DNA of 64,000 bases, from NCBI GenBank assembly GCA_030704615.1, contig CM060732.1, positions 14,196,001-14,260,000 on the forward strand, given 5' to 3'. A model generated the notes under the pieces. The model searched no databases. It saw only the letters and a program-made list of their open reading frames with translations, and was not told where the DNA came from. Shown here in pieces: positions 54,366 through 64,000 of the stretch (the first letter of the stretch is position 1; each line of letters starts with the position of its first letter). This DNA comes from Takakia lepidozioides. Lineage: Eukaryota > Streptophyta > Takakiopsida > Takakiales > Takakiaceae. The position numbers were made by a program, and so were the translations under genes.

Positions 54366-55713
54366 GTGAAACCGCGTCGGAAGGCACGGTCTCGTGGAGC
54401 TCCTATCAAAGGTCCGGCAAGACAAAGTGCCCGACTTGTCACCATGACTCGTACAACTACCAAGCCCACAGTAATTTTTGACATAGACGACGACGATCCT
54501 TACCTCCCACCACAAAAGGTCGCAGTACAGGAAGGGACTAGGGATTCAGCCGACTCCATGTCGGAGGACGCAGATGCAGGCACAGTGGCACACGCAGGGA
54601 AAAAACGTGGTGCAGGCACACAGTCTCCATCTGTGAGTGCATTTTATGGGCATATTTGTAGTCTCTCACCACTTATTCCGAAGGTGAGCACAACCTCATG
54701 AGTGCCGAATAGTATCATGCGGACTTCATTAGGGGCCATGATCCGGGGAGGGATTGTCTAAATACTTGGCAGATTAAATTGCGTGTCAATATTCTTCTTC
54801 TTTCAGTTCTGTCTCTTCCGTGCTTTGTAGGTCTGTCCCTCATTTGCATGTTTGGTTTCGAAGGGGGTGTGCTATCATAAGCACATTCTCTGTGTAGATT
54901 CAGCTTGTGCATTTCTGTCTGTCCATTTTCTGAGTGGCGGAGCTGCACCATTGCCCATGTGCATGTGGCCCCTATATTCCATAGCACTATTTACAACTTT
55001 GTAAGCAGTAGGTCTCGTATGTTGAGCACATTCCATCTTTTCTCACAGCTTTTAGGTATGCCCCTCCCTACTGCATGTTTGGTATGGATTTTAGGCAAAA
55101 CCCATACATTAAAGGGGTTGAAAATTAAGTCTTGGGCGCACATCATTGAAGCCAATCCAATTTGGCCGATTTTCTAGCCAAGATCTGTCTGATTTTTGGG
55201 TAATCAGACCTGTACAAATCATGCATACTGTTTATACTTTATGACACCTTTATGTCATGATATGGTGTGGTCCTTGTAGTTGGATTTACTTGGCATTGTG
55301 TTTCATGTATGGAAACCCATGGCAAGCAAAAACAGAAGCAGAAAAATGCCACAGGAGTCGGCCCTCAGTCCCCCCAGGTTTTCCATACTCAGCCACCAGT
55401 ACCAGGCTCTCAATATCGCTCCATGCCTCGGTACCCGGTTCCCAACCAGCATCCACCCACTGGCAATGTGGAGGGTCAGTACGCAACGGCCCCCAACACA
55501 ATTATGCAGCTGGCCATTATGGCCCTTATGCTCCTCCTCCATATCGCCCACCTCCAGGAGACATCATTGTCTGGCTCTCTGTTTTCACAGACGCTTCTGG
55601 AATCAAGCGGGAGTCTTTGCGCGCAATGGAGTATTTGGAGGGCTATTACCGCTTTGAGCGAGGTGAGGGCGAGGGTCAATGCGGTCCATGGGTCCTGAAA
55701 ATTGTTGACCTCT
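54366..55713 (+). pseudogene. Gene 3b of MULE copy 3, truncated
   Basis: Exon one, 54366-54633, encodes a basic start (KPRRKARSRGAPIKGPARQS) and an acidic patch (VIFDIDDDDPYLPP), ending at the donor GTGAGTGC. A second exon from about 55345 encodes a proline-rich stretch (QPPVPGSQYRSMPRYPVPNQ), then after a frame slip HYGPYAPPPYRPPPGDIIVW and AMEYLEGYYRFERGEGEGQC to PWVLKIVDL. The latter part matches the minus-strand gene at 1-255 almost exactly and gene 3a more distantly. At about 55713 the sequence is fused tail-to-tail to gene 2, with loss of both C-termini. The basic N-terminus suggests a nuclear, DNA-associated protein, by inference only. Confidence 0.5.
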
Positions 55714-58700
55714 CGACACGTCTTTCCTTTCTCTTCTCTTCTGCTTTCGCGTGTAGATCTTTCTCAGACTCGTCAACAATTCTGCCAAACATGTCCAGGT
55801 ACCACGGGCATCCAACCAGATGCGCGGCATGCCATTGTTTCTGCATCTCAGGTGTGTAGACACAGCTTGGGCCCGCCACGGTCCAAGCCATGAAGAACGG
55901 GGGCTCTTGAGCCAGGGCCCCTGTTTGAAGAAGCACGTATTTCATATACCTGCAGGGCAGTCAGCATGCGTGAGCAAAAGTTGAGACCAATGTACTCGCA
56001 GAATGCAACCAAAAACTTAAAATGCGAATGCGGTGCCGCATTTCCCAGACAAACCTCATAACCAGGTTTCGCATACAAGGACAGCTGGGCTTCACCTATA
56101 AACAATTCGCATTGCAGCTTTTCCCGCTCCCTCCTGATGTGTAAACTCCACGCTCCTTCTTGTTGTCTGCAGCTCCCTGGCGAAGAGGTTGTTCTTGTAC
56201 ACACATCTGAAACGTGTCACGTAGTCTTCCAATGTCTGTGTTCCATCCCATTTGACATACAAACCGAACGAATTTGTATGCATTACGACTTGCTCCTTCG
56301 CATTCGTCATTACCTGCGATTCCCACATGCATTGTCACGTAGCAGTTCAGGGAATTCATTTCAGAAAAGCAAATCTGGGGAAGTACCTTGAATTACCTGG
56401 AACCACCAAGTCATGCGGTTGAGCCACACATCCACTGCAGGGTCGGAAACTTTGAGTGGAAAAGACCACATTGTCCTTATACTCTCCGATGCATTCCAGA
56501 TCGACAGCCACCGTGTCTGCCATTTCCGATCCAATGTCAGGAGTAGGAAGAAGAGTGGCTATTGCTAGGAAGGAACTTCAGTGCATTGAAACCTCACCTT
56601 CTCTTTCGCCTCAACACATGCCGTTGAGAGGTGATGCAGTTTCTCCAACTGCATGGTCGGCTGCATGGCTCGAGAATAGTGTTTTGCAATCTCGGGGATG
56701 AAGTCCTTTCCAAGTGCCGGATCTGCAATCGCCACCAGCTTCACAAGCTTTGACTTCTATTTCGTTCTGGACTTGACCCCGGCTTCCTTCAAGTGCTCAG
56801 TCAATGACTGCAACGTTTTGACCTGCCCCTCACTTTCCATGAAGAAGCGTTTGGCATGGGCCAAATCCAGCTTGATGTTTGACTGCCAACAAAAACATGC
56901 AGAAGCGTTACATTCGATTCATGTGGAAAGATTACTGAAAATTGGGGAAGGATGAGCAGAGGGAAATGGGAGGACGACTTACTTTGTATATCACCTCCAC
57001 CATTCCATCCATAGTGGTCAGTTTTTGCCACGGCTTTCTGAATGAGCTCGGGCTCCAGCATTTCCGCAAACATGTGCGGATCAGTGAGACCAGTTTTCCT
57101 CACCCTGTACAGCATATGTGCCATGTGGGTATGCACATACGCATTTTCAGTGACCCTGCAAGGCACACTCTCCAGTTCAGTCCACGAAAGCACGGAAACA
57201 AAACAGATTGGAAACCGAAATGCGGCACCGCATTTCGAACGTGCTTGGGAGGGTATGAGTATCTTACGAGTTGAGGTCCACCATGGCATTCTTGGACAGG
57301 GAGGAGTCTGCCGCCTTCACCTTGAGGATGACACACTCCACCATGTAATGCCAGCCAATGTGCTTGGCATGGTTCTTCTTGATGTACTCCCACCAGGCAA
57401 GAAGTCGGTGATTCCCGTCCCACACAAAGAACATTTTACCCGACATATGGCCGAAGTCTGGATCACCCTTCAGCGTTGCCTTGAATTCGTCGTTGCGAGT
57501 GTGCCAGTGGGTATCCCATGTTGACAATTCATCCGTAATAGGCCCACAAAATTGGCCGTCCTCATTCTCAAGGGAAACGTAGAAGGCTGACGAACCTAGA
57601 CGGTACCCTTCTCGAAATGCAAACTTGAGCTTATCCACATCTCCGGGAAGTGCCTGCCTGACGATGGGAAGGGAGACCATGCGACAGAGTGGGATTCGAA
57701 GAGTCCGCTGGAATACCCTGCTGCCCAGAACTCTGCCAATGCTATTCTGTGTCTCCTCCAACATTGTATCCGCTGCACTTTGGAATTCCTCCGGAGACAT
57801 TTCTGTTGGCGGCGGTAGGGGTTGAGCAGCTGGAGCATCCCCAACTGGAGCTGCACTTTGGGGAATCTTTGCGGGCAATTCTGCAATTGCAGAGGCCTCC
57901 TCCGGGCCTACAATATTCTGAAGATCTTCCTCAACGGTGGTCAGGTCTTGCTGCAAACGTTGAGCGGCAGCACCCTCCTCCGGTACCAGATCGATGAAAT
58001 CGGTCGATCCCATTGCCTTCACTGCAGCAGAGACGCCCCCAACATCACCAGGCTAGAAATCAAGCAGGAACTGGGCTTCAGCTTGTGGAATCGGTTTTGC
58101 GGGAGACTGTTCCGCCCTCCCCGTGATTGCCTTCTGCTTCCTCATTCTTGCAGGTGAAGTTGTCTGCTGCAATTGAATCTGCTTCATTCGCCTGGGTGGG
58201 GGGGAAACGGCCTGGTCCGGTTCAGAAACAAGTTGAAGGAAGGCTGCTTCTTCTTCGTCTTTGCTGGAGAAGGGCTAGACCCCTACTGGCGATTCTCCAT
58301 GACCTTCGAACGCGAGTCGCTCTCTGGGGCTTTGAACTGCAAAGACTTGCCCTTCGAAGCCGCGTCCTTGAAACGCACAGGGCTAGGCCCGGCAGGAAGA
58401 CTCGTGCTCGTGGATCGGCTGAGTGTGCGTGCTGCAGCTAGCTCCACGGACTCTGCCTGCGGCTCTTTGGATTCCTGTGATCCCTCCAGCACGTCCACCT
58501 TTCTGGTTGGGCATACAAACATCTTTTGCATTCAAGTCTCATAACATACAGTCTAAGAATTGTAGAAGAAAAATGAGGGGGTTTTGGTGCTCGATCAGCT
58601 GGCGAATCCCGATAGCACGGAGCTCTCACTGGTGGCTGGGTTGCCTTCGTGGCCTGATGCTGCGAGATGGCAATCTCCTCCTGTAGACGCATCTGCTTCC

Positions 58701-58800
58701 TCCCCTTCGGCATTGGCCTATGTCCGAAGTACAATTTTCGGAGCTTGCGACGATGTCTCTTCTCTGGTGCACGCACTCCCTCCCTCTCAGGTTCGAGCAT
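55713..58800 (-). pseudogene. Gene 2 of MULE copy 3: ParB-like, broken
   Basis: Same exon plan as in C: start at 58800 (LEPEREGVRAPEKRHRRKLR), main exon ending at 57268, then 57155-56983, 56882-56598, a fourth exon ending at 56397, 56313-56096, and 55949 to the break at 55713. The ParB-like core is intact and somewhat diverged: SLPIVRQALPGDVDKLKFAF, FREGYRLGSSAFYVSLENED, KMFFVWDGNHRLLAWWEYIK. Substitutions relative to D mostly keep the protein (H to D, K to Q), consistent with past selection. Lesions: stops in the disordered part (near 58283 and 58055), a deletion of about 17 bp near 57015, and loss of the AG acceptor before exon 5 near 56543. Truncated at the C-terminus. Confidence 0.65.
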
Positions 58801-59149
58801 AAGAAGAACAGAGACAAGGAAAAGGGGCGAAGAGTGCAGATGGAAAGGGCGCGAGATGGGTGACTAAGTAGACATGACAAAAGAAGATGAAACGGCGGTG
58901 ATGCACCACTTGGGTTCGAAACGCTTGGACGAAAGTGTCTCCTTGTGGACTTTGCGTCATTACGAAATTTGAATCGTTAAGGGTATGCCTGCCGTCCGAA
59001 AAACAAACATCATTATCCAACGGTCAGGCCGCGCCGCCTCGTGCCACTTCAGTCAGATAGAGTGCAGACATGTGCCGCAATTCCGTTGCTCCACGTGTTC
59101 ACATTTCATGGCATTTCCGACCCAGCGTCTGATGAGTTGGAGTGAAAAT

Positions 59150-61780
59150 GCAAATGCGGCGCCGCATTTCCGTTAAGTACCATCCCGGAACTACACATAC
59201 CGTACTTGTTGGAAGAAATGCGGCACCGCATTTCCGTTCCACCTTCACAAACCTTAGTTGTTGAACGGAAATGCGGTGCCGCATTTCCGGTCTGGAGAGT
59301 ATGAAAGCCTCACATGGAGGGAAATGCGCCACCGCATTTCCGTCCCACAGCTCCATGACTGAGATACAAAAGGGAAATGCGGCGCCGCATTTCCGTTCTG
59401 GAATGTCGGAAGGTGCGATTCGGACGGAAATGCGGCACCGCATTTCAGTTCCAGTGGTTCATGACTTTCAATCTGAACGGAAATGCGGTACCGCATTTCC
59501 GTTCCACCTTCACATACCTTAGTTGATGAACGGAAATGCCGTGCCGCATTTCCGTTCGGGAAAGTATGAAGGTCTCACCTGGACGGAAATACGGTGCCGC
59601 ATTTCCGTCCTACAGCTCCATGCCTCATATACAAAACGGAAATGCGGCGCCGCATTTCCGTTCCGGAATGTCGGAAGGTGCGACTCGGACGGGAATGCGG
59701 TGCCGCATTGCAGTTCCGATGGTTCACGATTTTCTGTCAGAACGGAAATGCGGTACCGCATTTCCATTCTGGAGAGTATGAAGGTCTCAAACGGACGGAA
59801 ATGCGGTGCAAAATTTCCGTCCCTCCGATCCATGCCTGAGATAGAAAACGGAAATGCGGCGCCGCATTTCCGTTCTGGTATGTCGGAAGGTGCGACTCGG
59901 ACGGAAATGCGGTGCCGCATTTAAGTTCCAGTTGTTCTTTTCTCAATCAGAACGGAAATGCGGTACCGCATTTCCGTTCTGGATAGTATGAAGGTCTTAA
60001 CCGGTCGGAAATGCGCTGCAGTATTTCCGTCACTCGGCTCCAAGCCTCAGATAAAAAACGGAAATGCGGCGCCGCATTTCCGTTCTGGAATGTCGGAAGG
60101 TGCGACTCGGATGGAAATGCGGTGCCGCATTTCAGTTCCGATGGTTCACGATTTTTAGTCAGAACGGAAATGTGGTGCCGCATTTCCGTTCTGGAGAGTA
60201 TGAAGGTCTCAAACGGACGGAAATGCGGTGCAACATTTCCGTCACTCAGCTCCATGCTTCATATACAAAATGGAAATGCGGCGCCGCATTTCCGTTCTGG
60301 AATGTCGGAAGGTGCGACTCGGACGGAAATGCGGTGCCGCATTTCAGTTCCGATGGTTCACGATTTTCAGTCAGAATGGAAATGCGGTACCGCATTTCCG
60401 TTCTGGAGAGTATGAAGGTCGCAAACGGACGGAAATGCGGTGCAGCATTTTTATCCCTCAGCTCCATGCGTCAGATACAAAACGGAAATGCGGCGCCGTA
60501 TTTCCGTTCTGGTATGTCGGAAGGTGCGACTCGGCAGAAATGCGGTGCCGCATTTCAGTTCCCGTGGTTCATGATTCTCAATAATAATGGAAATGCGGTA
60601 CTGCATTTCCATTCCACCTTCACATACCGCGCTTGTTGGATGGAAATGCGGCACCGCATTTCCGTTCTAGAGAGTATAAAGGTTTCCCCCGGACGGAAAC
60701 TCAGTGCCACATTTCCGTCGCACTGATGCATGACTAAGATGCAAAACGGAAATGCGGCGCCGTATTTCCGACCAACAACAATCGAAAGTATCACTCCGGA
60801 CAGAAATACGGAACCTCATTTCCGCATGCGGAACCTCAATGGGTTGCATTGTTCCGAAACAACACAATTGCGGCCTGTCTTGATGAGCACAACTTGGTTG
60901 TCTGACCTTTTTAACTAACAGTCCTGACATTTCAGTTCCGATGGTTCACGATTTTCAAACAGAACGGAAATGCAGTACCGCATTTCCGTTCTGGAGAGTA
61001 TGAAGGTCTCAAACGGACGGAAATGCGGTGCAAAATTTTCCGCTCTATGCCTGAGATAGAAAACGGAAATGCGGCGCCGCATTTCCGTTCTGGAATGTCG
61101 GAAGGTGCGACTCGGACGGAAATGCGGTGCCGCATTTCAGTTCCGATGGTTCACGATTTGTAGTCAGAACGGAAGCATTTCTATTCTGGAGAGTATGAAG
61201 GTCTCAAACGGACGGTAATGCGGTGCAGCATTTCCGTCACTCAGCTCCATGCCTCATATACAAAACGGAAATGCGGCGCCGCATTTCCGGTCTGGAATGT
61301 CGGAAGGTGCGACTCGGATGGAAATGCGGTGCCGTATTTCAGTTCCGATGGTTCATGATTTTCAGTCAGAACGGAAATGCGGTACCGCATTTCCGTTCAG
61401 GAGAGTTTGAAGGTCTTAAAACGGACGGAAATGCGGTGCAGCATTTCTATCCCTCAGCTCCATGCCTCAGATACAAAACGAAAATGCGGCGCCGCATTTC
61501 CGTTCTGGTATGTCGGAAGGTGCGACTCGGACGGAAATGCGGTGCCGCATTTGAGTTCCCGTGGTCTATGATTCTCAATCAGAACGAAAATGCGGTACCG
61601 CATTTCCATTCCACCTTCACATACAGTGCTTGTTGGATGGAAATGCGGCACCGCATTTCCGTTCTGGAGAGTATAAAGGTTTCCCCCGGACGGAAACTCG
61701 GTGCCACATTTCCGTCGCACTGATGCATGACTAAGATGCAAAACGGAAATGCGGCGCCGTATTTCTGTCCAACAGCAATC
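59150..61780. repeat. 53-bp phased palindrome array, copy 3 (longest)
   Basis: About 45-48 palindromes. Nine consecutive centres, 59648.5 to 60070.5, are spaced 53, 53, 53, 53, 53, 53, 51 and 53 bp. Centres rotate GGCGCC, GGTGCC, GGTACC, GGTGCA with four matching spacers, giving a 212-bp higher-order unit. It lies between the gene 2 start and the transposase, as in C and D. A block with transposase-leader sequence interrupts it at about 60775-60928. Confidence 0.95.
60775..60928 (+). repeat. Duplicated array-edge segment inside array 3
   Basis: This matches 61775-61920 (GGGTTGCATTGTTCCGAAAC, ACCAAGTTG on the complement, TTAACTAACAGTCCTG), which is the unique sequence following the array. After it the array restarts in mid-unit. 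The array edge was therefore duplicated in tandem, about 1 kb apart. Confidence 0.8.
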
Positions 61781-61921
61781 GAAAGTATCACTCCGGACGG
61801 AAATGCGGAACCTCATTTCCGCATGCGGAACCTCAATGCGTTGCATTGTTCCGAAACAACACAATTGCGGCCTGTCTTAATAAGCACAACTTGGTTGTCT
61901 GACCGTTTTAACTAACAGTCC

Positions 61922-64000
61922 TGGCACTTGTTAGTGCGAACGTTCATGTCTGCACCGAGAATACTGCTGGATCCACCCTCAGGAGAAACTGTCAGGAGAC
62001 GTTATTTCGTCGCCGAATCGGCCATCATTGTTATACTTACTCGCTATGGAATCACACCTCCCACCTTCATGCATGTAGCTTGAAACAATACTTTCCATTT
62101 CAATGTGCGAATTCCAATCGTGAGCCTTGGTCTGTCGCTGTACTGAACCTCGCACTTGCCAACTTCGTGCGGTCTTCGATGGCTCCGAATTCCTACGCTA
62201 TAGTTTGCTGTCCTCCGCAACTTGGGAGAGCCTGGATCCCAAACGAGGGAGGACTTTGCAGAGTGACTTAAACTTACCTTTGTTCCAAATTCAAGCTCAA
62301 ACCGGGCACAGTTTATTTGGAAGAAGAAAGGAAGGATGTTTCTGGACAGGTTGACGAGACCATTGTCGTGCTAGGTAACGATGGAGGTTGCGGAATCGAA
62401 TGGCACGTACCCCCATCAGACATCATCCTGTACCGAGCTGTGGGAATGCCCATTCCCTTTCCGAATCAGTCGCTGCCCACACCATCCACAAAGGAGTCCG
62501 GAAACCGACAGGCGGCCACTGCCAATAGAGAGGTATGCAACGATAATCATTCCCGACCTGGACCGTCAAGACCCTCCATAGCTTCTCGTGTGGAATTATT
62601 CGACATTTCCAACGAGGAAGATCAGTGCATTGAGGTCCCCATGTCCTCCACACGGTCGTTCAAATCCGACATGGACGTCTCTGCAGGTGCTACGTATGTA
62701 CCCTCGAGCATAACTCCAACCCGGTCCATTGTGCAGCTTCTACGGCAACATCACCTCGATGGTTCTCGCTCCGAGCTGGCTGCTCTCGACTATGCCAAAT
62801 TTCCAGTCAGGAAGGTAACGTATCTGCCTCCCGAAGTCGATGGCAATGTCATCTTCGAGTTTCCACCTGTTACTTCCTCAAACAAAGCCTCGGGGATGTT
62901 AACAGACATGGATCAAAAGCATGACGGACACCCCTGGTGTGTGACGAAGACCAGTAGCACGAAAATTGCTGATGGTGTTCGTGTACGATACGTCCTCTGT
63001 GCGGGGAAGCTGAGGTGCCTCAATCCTGCCTGCTTCCACTTTCTCTCCAAAGGAGGGCGGAGAAACAAGACGGATTGGACTAGCACAACCCATCATCCAT
63101 TCATTGTCTCCAGCCAAGCTCCTGCGGGTACTTTCAAGTGTGCACATTGCAAAGAACCACCGACGTGCATGTCCATGTGCAGAGCCAAGCAATATTACGT
63201 AATCCATTTGCTCCCGGACTTGACTAGAGCTTGCATACACGTTGGGGTCCACTACCACCCCTTGGCAAGAGGCAACATGCGTGAGGCTGTGCAGGAAGCA
63301 CACGACATCATAAAAGAGGAGGTGAAATTGAGCCCCGGAGCCAGACCAAAGCAGATTCAGCTGAAGGCAGCCCACAAGATTGCTCTTGGCAAAATCATAT
63401 CTGAAGATGGTTCAGACCGAGTGCCCTTGAACGAAGAGGAGATGCTTGACCTGTTGGAGTCTGTCTCGCACGTTTGTAGTCCGAATGTGCGGAATCACAT
63501 CGTATTTTGCAAGCAGGAGTTCGGCCGGGGGTCGGACATGCACTCAATCCTGGAGGTGAAACGAATGACTGGATATGACTACATCCAAGGTAGCAGGTAT
63601 CCAGGGCAAGGCAGTGAATCCGATCGTTGTTACATTTTTAAAATGTCGACGTGTGGGCCTGGGAGTGGAGTCGACTTGGTCACTCGCATGACAACTGGAA
63701 ACTTGTCAAATGCTTGGGTGATGTTTGATCACATCAAGCGAATTACAAACCATCAGTGATGACTCACTCCAAGAGGCTCATGACGATTGCAATCTGCGAG
63801 ATGAAAGGGGAGGACACACAGTTGGAGATGTATTTGTGGGAGGGCATAAACGAGCAGATGGCAAGGGCGGGATTGGCAGAGCCCAATTTCAGGGGATTCA
63901 TGGTAGACAACGCTCAGGCCAACTGGGCAGCGGTGCGGCGTGTGTACGGTGAGGACCCCAATGTTCCAATGGAGGGGAAAGAGAGATCCTGTGGATTCCA
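61922..64000 (+). pseudogene. MULE transposase, copy 3, 5' part, disrupted
   Basis: The leader and early frame match D, but a TAA at about 62269 (ACT TAA where D has ACT GAA) breaks it. The main frame, 62317-63759, covers FPVRKVTYLPPEVDGNVIFE, the Cys/His finger (VLCAGKLRCLNPACFHF, FKCAHCKEPPTCMSMCRAKQ) and DHIKRITNHQ. There, about 26 bp are lost relative to D, removing the W-V-T-M-G-A-H-V-Y-D codons with the first catalytic Asp and shifting frame. Downstream, the shifted frame still resembles MTIAICEMKGEDTQ and the DNAQANWAAV motif near 63908, up to the window end. Non-functional. Confidence 0.85.

Larger units (their letters stand above)
54366..64000 (+). mobile_element. MULE copy 3, 5' truncated, leaving the window
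   Basis: The order is gene 3b (plus), gene 2 (minus), palindrome array, transposase (plus), running past 64000. Orientation equals C and is opposite to D. A deletion at about 55713 fuses gene 3b to the last exon of gene 2. The right terminal repeat would lie beyond the window. The left terminal repeat was not seen. Confidence 0.75.

Noticed and set aside
59150-61780. CRISPR-like appearance (regular repeats with spacers)
   Set aside because: The spacers themselves repeat in a cycle of four, the repeats are full palindromes, and the setting is a eukaryotic transposon without cas genes.
1-64000. tRNA, rRNA or other structured RNA genes
   Set aside because: I looked for conserved tRNA boxes and rRNA motifs by eye and found none I could support. 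The tRNA-like matches at 30767 and 4811 are primer-binding sites.

Overview
The window looks like nuclear DNA of a streptophyte (plant-lineage) genome, probably a large, repeat-rich, seed-free genome in draft assembly. The reasons are spliced genes, chromodomain Ty3/gypsy elements, a CACTA element with DUF4216/DUF4218-type products, PPR-like sequence inside an LTR element, and a 500-base run of N at 30077-30576. A piggyBac-like fragment is unusual for a flowering plant. The species cannot be named from sequence alone. I see no convincing single-copy host gene and no rRNA, tRNA or CRISPR; almost everything is nested mobile elements.

The dominant component is a family of very large Mutator-like (MULE) elements. 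Several copies occur: A (1-1846), B (7470-8904), C (12559-19028), D (20250-30076), E (about 40880-44137, divergent), F (53150-53830, divergent remnant), G (19430-20249, divergent) and copy 3 (about 54366-64000, leaving the window). Termini carry clustered CATGAGC motifs, and one pair of ends shares a 9-bp target duplication. In the element's own orientation the shared layout is: terminal repeat; gene 3 paralogues; gene 2 (leftward, at least seven exons, with a ParB/sulfiredoxin-like segment and a GNHR motif); an array of palindromes; a transposase (rightward, with a C2HC-like N-terminal finger, a DDE core with a C..H motif, and a C-terminal SWIM finger); terminal repeat.

The most unusual structure is the array. 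Imperfect 22-bp palindromes (arms GGAAATGCGG and CCGCATTTCC) repeat at an almost invariant 53 bp centre to centre, about five turns of B-DNA. Four centre types and four spacer types rotate to give a 212-bp higher-order unit. Arrays lie at 16246-17600, 25080-26610 and 59150-61780. A strongly diverged array at 53487-53795 keeps the 53-bp step although its spacers differ. Single palindromes also sit near element ends and in two introns of gene 2. A ParB-like gene beside phased palindromes suggests a partition-like or regulatory nucleoprotein system carried by a transposon; that function is inference.

Region by region: 1-1846 end of MULE A; 1847-5840 gypsy gag-protease and putative LTR, reversed; 6290-6818 piggyBac fragment; 7470-8904 end of MULE B; 8905-11390 decayed LINE; 11393-12558 gypsy integrase, chromodomain and start of LTR; 12559-19028 MULE C; 19029-20249 gypsy and MULE G fragments; 20250-30076 MULE D, an inverted copy of C; gap; 30577-32892 5' end of an LTR retrotransposon; 32893-37590 gypsy pol and LTR; 37589-40580 CACTA transposase; 40880-44137 MULE E; 44138-47118 non-coding; 47119-52421 a 1049-codon ORF plus 3' LTR; 52422-53150 gypsy gag-protease; 53150-64000 MULE F and copy 3. 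Two insertions (MULE A/C and the LTR element) have their two halves, with matching flanks, in opposite orientation in the window. This points to inversions or to chimeric assembly.
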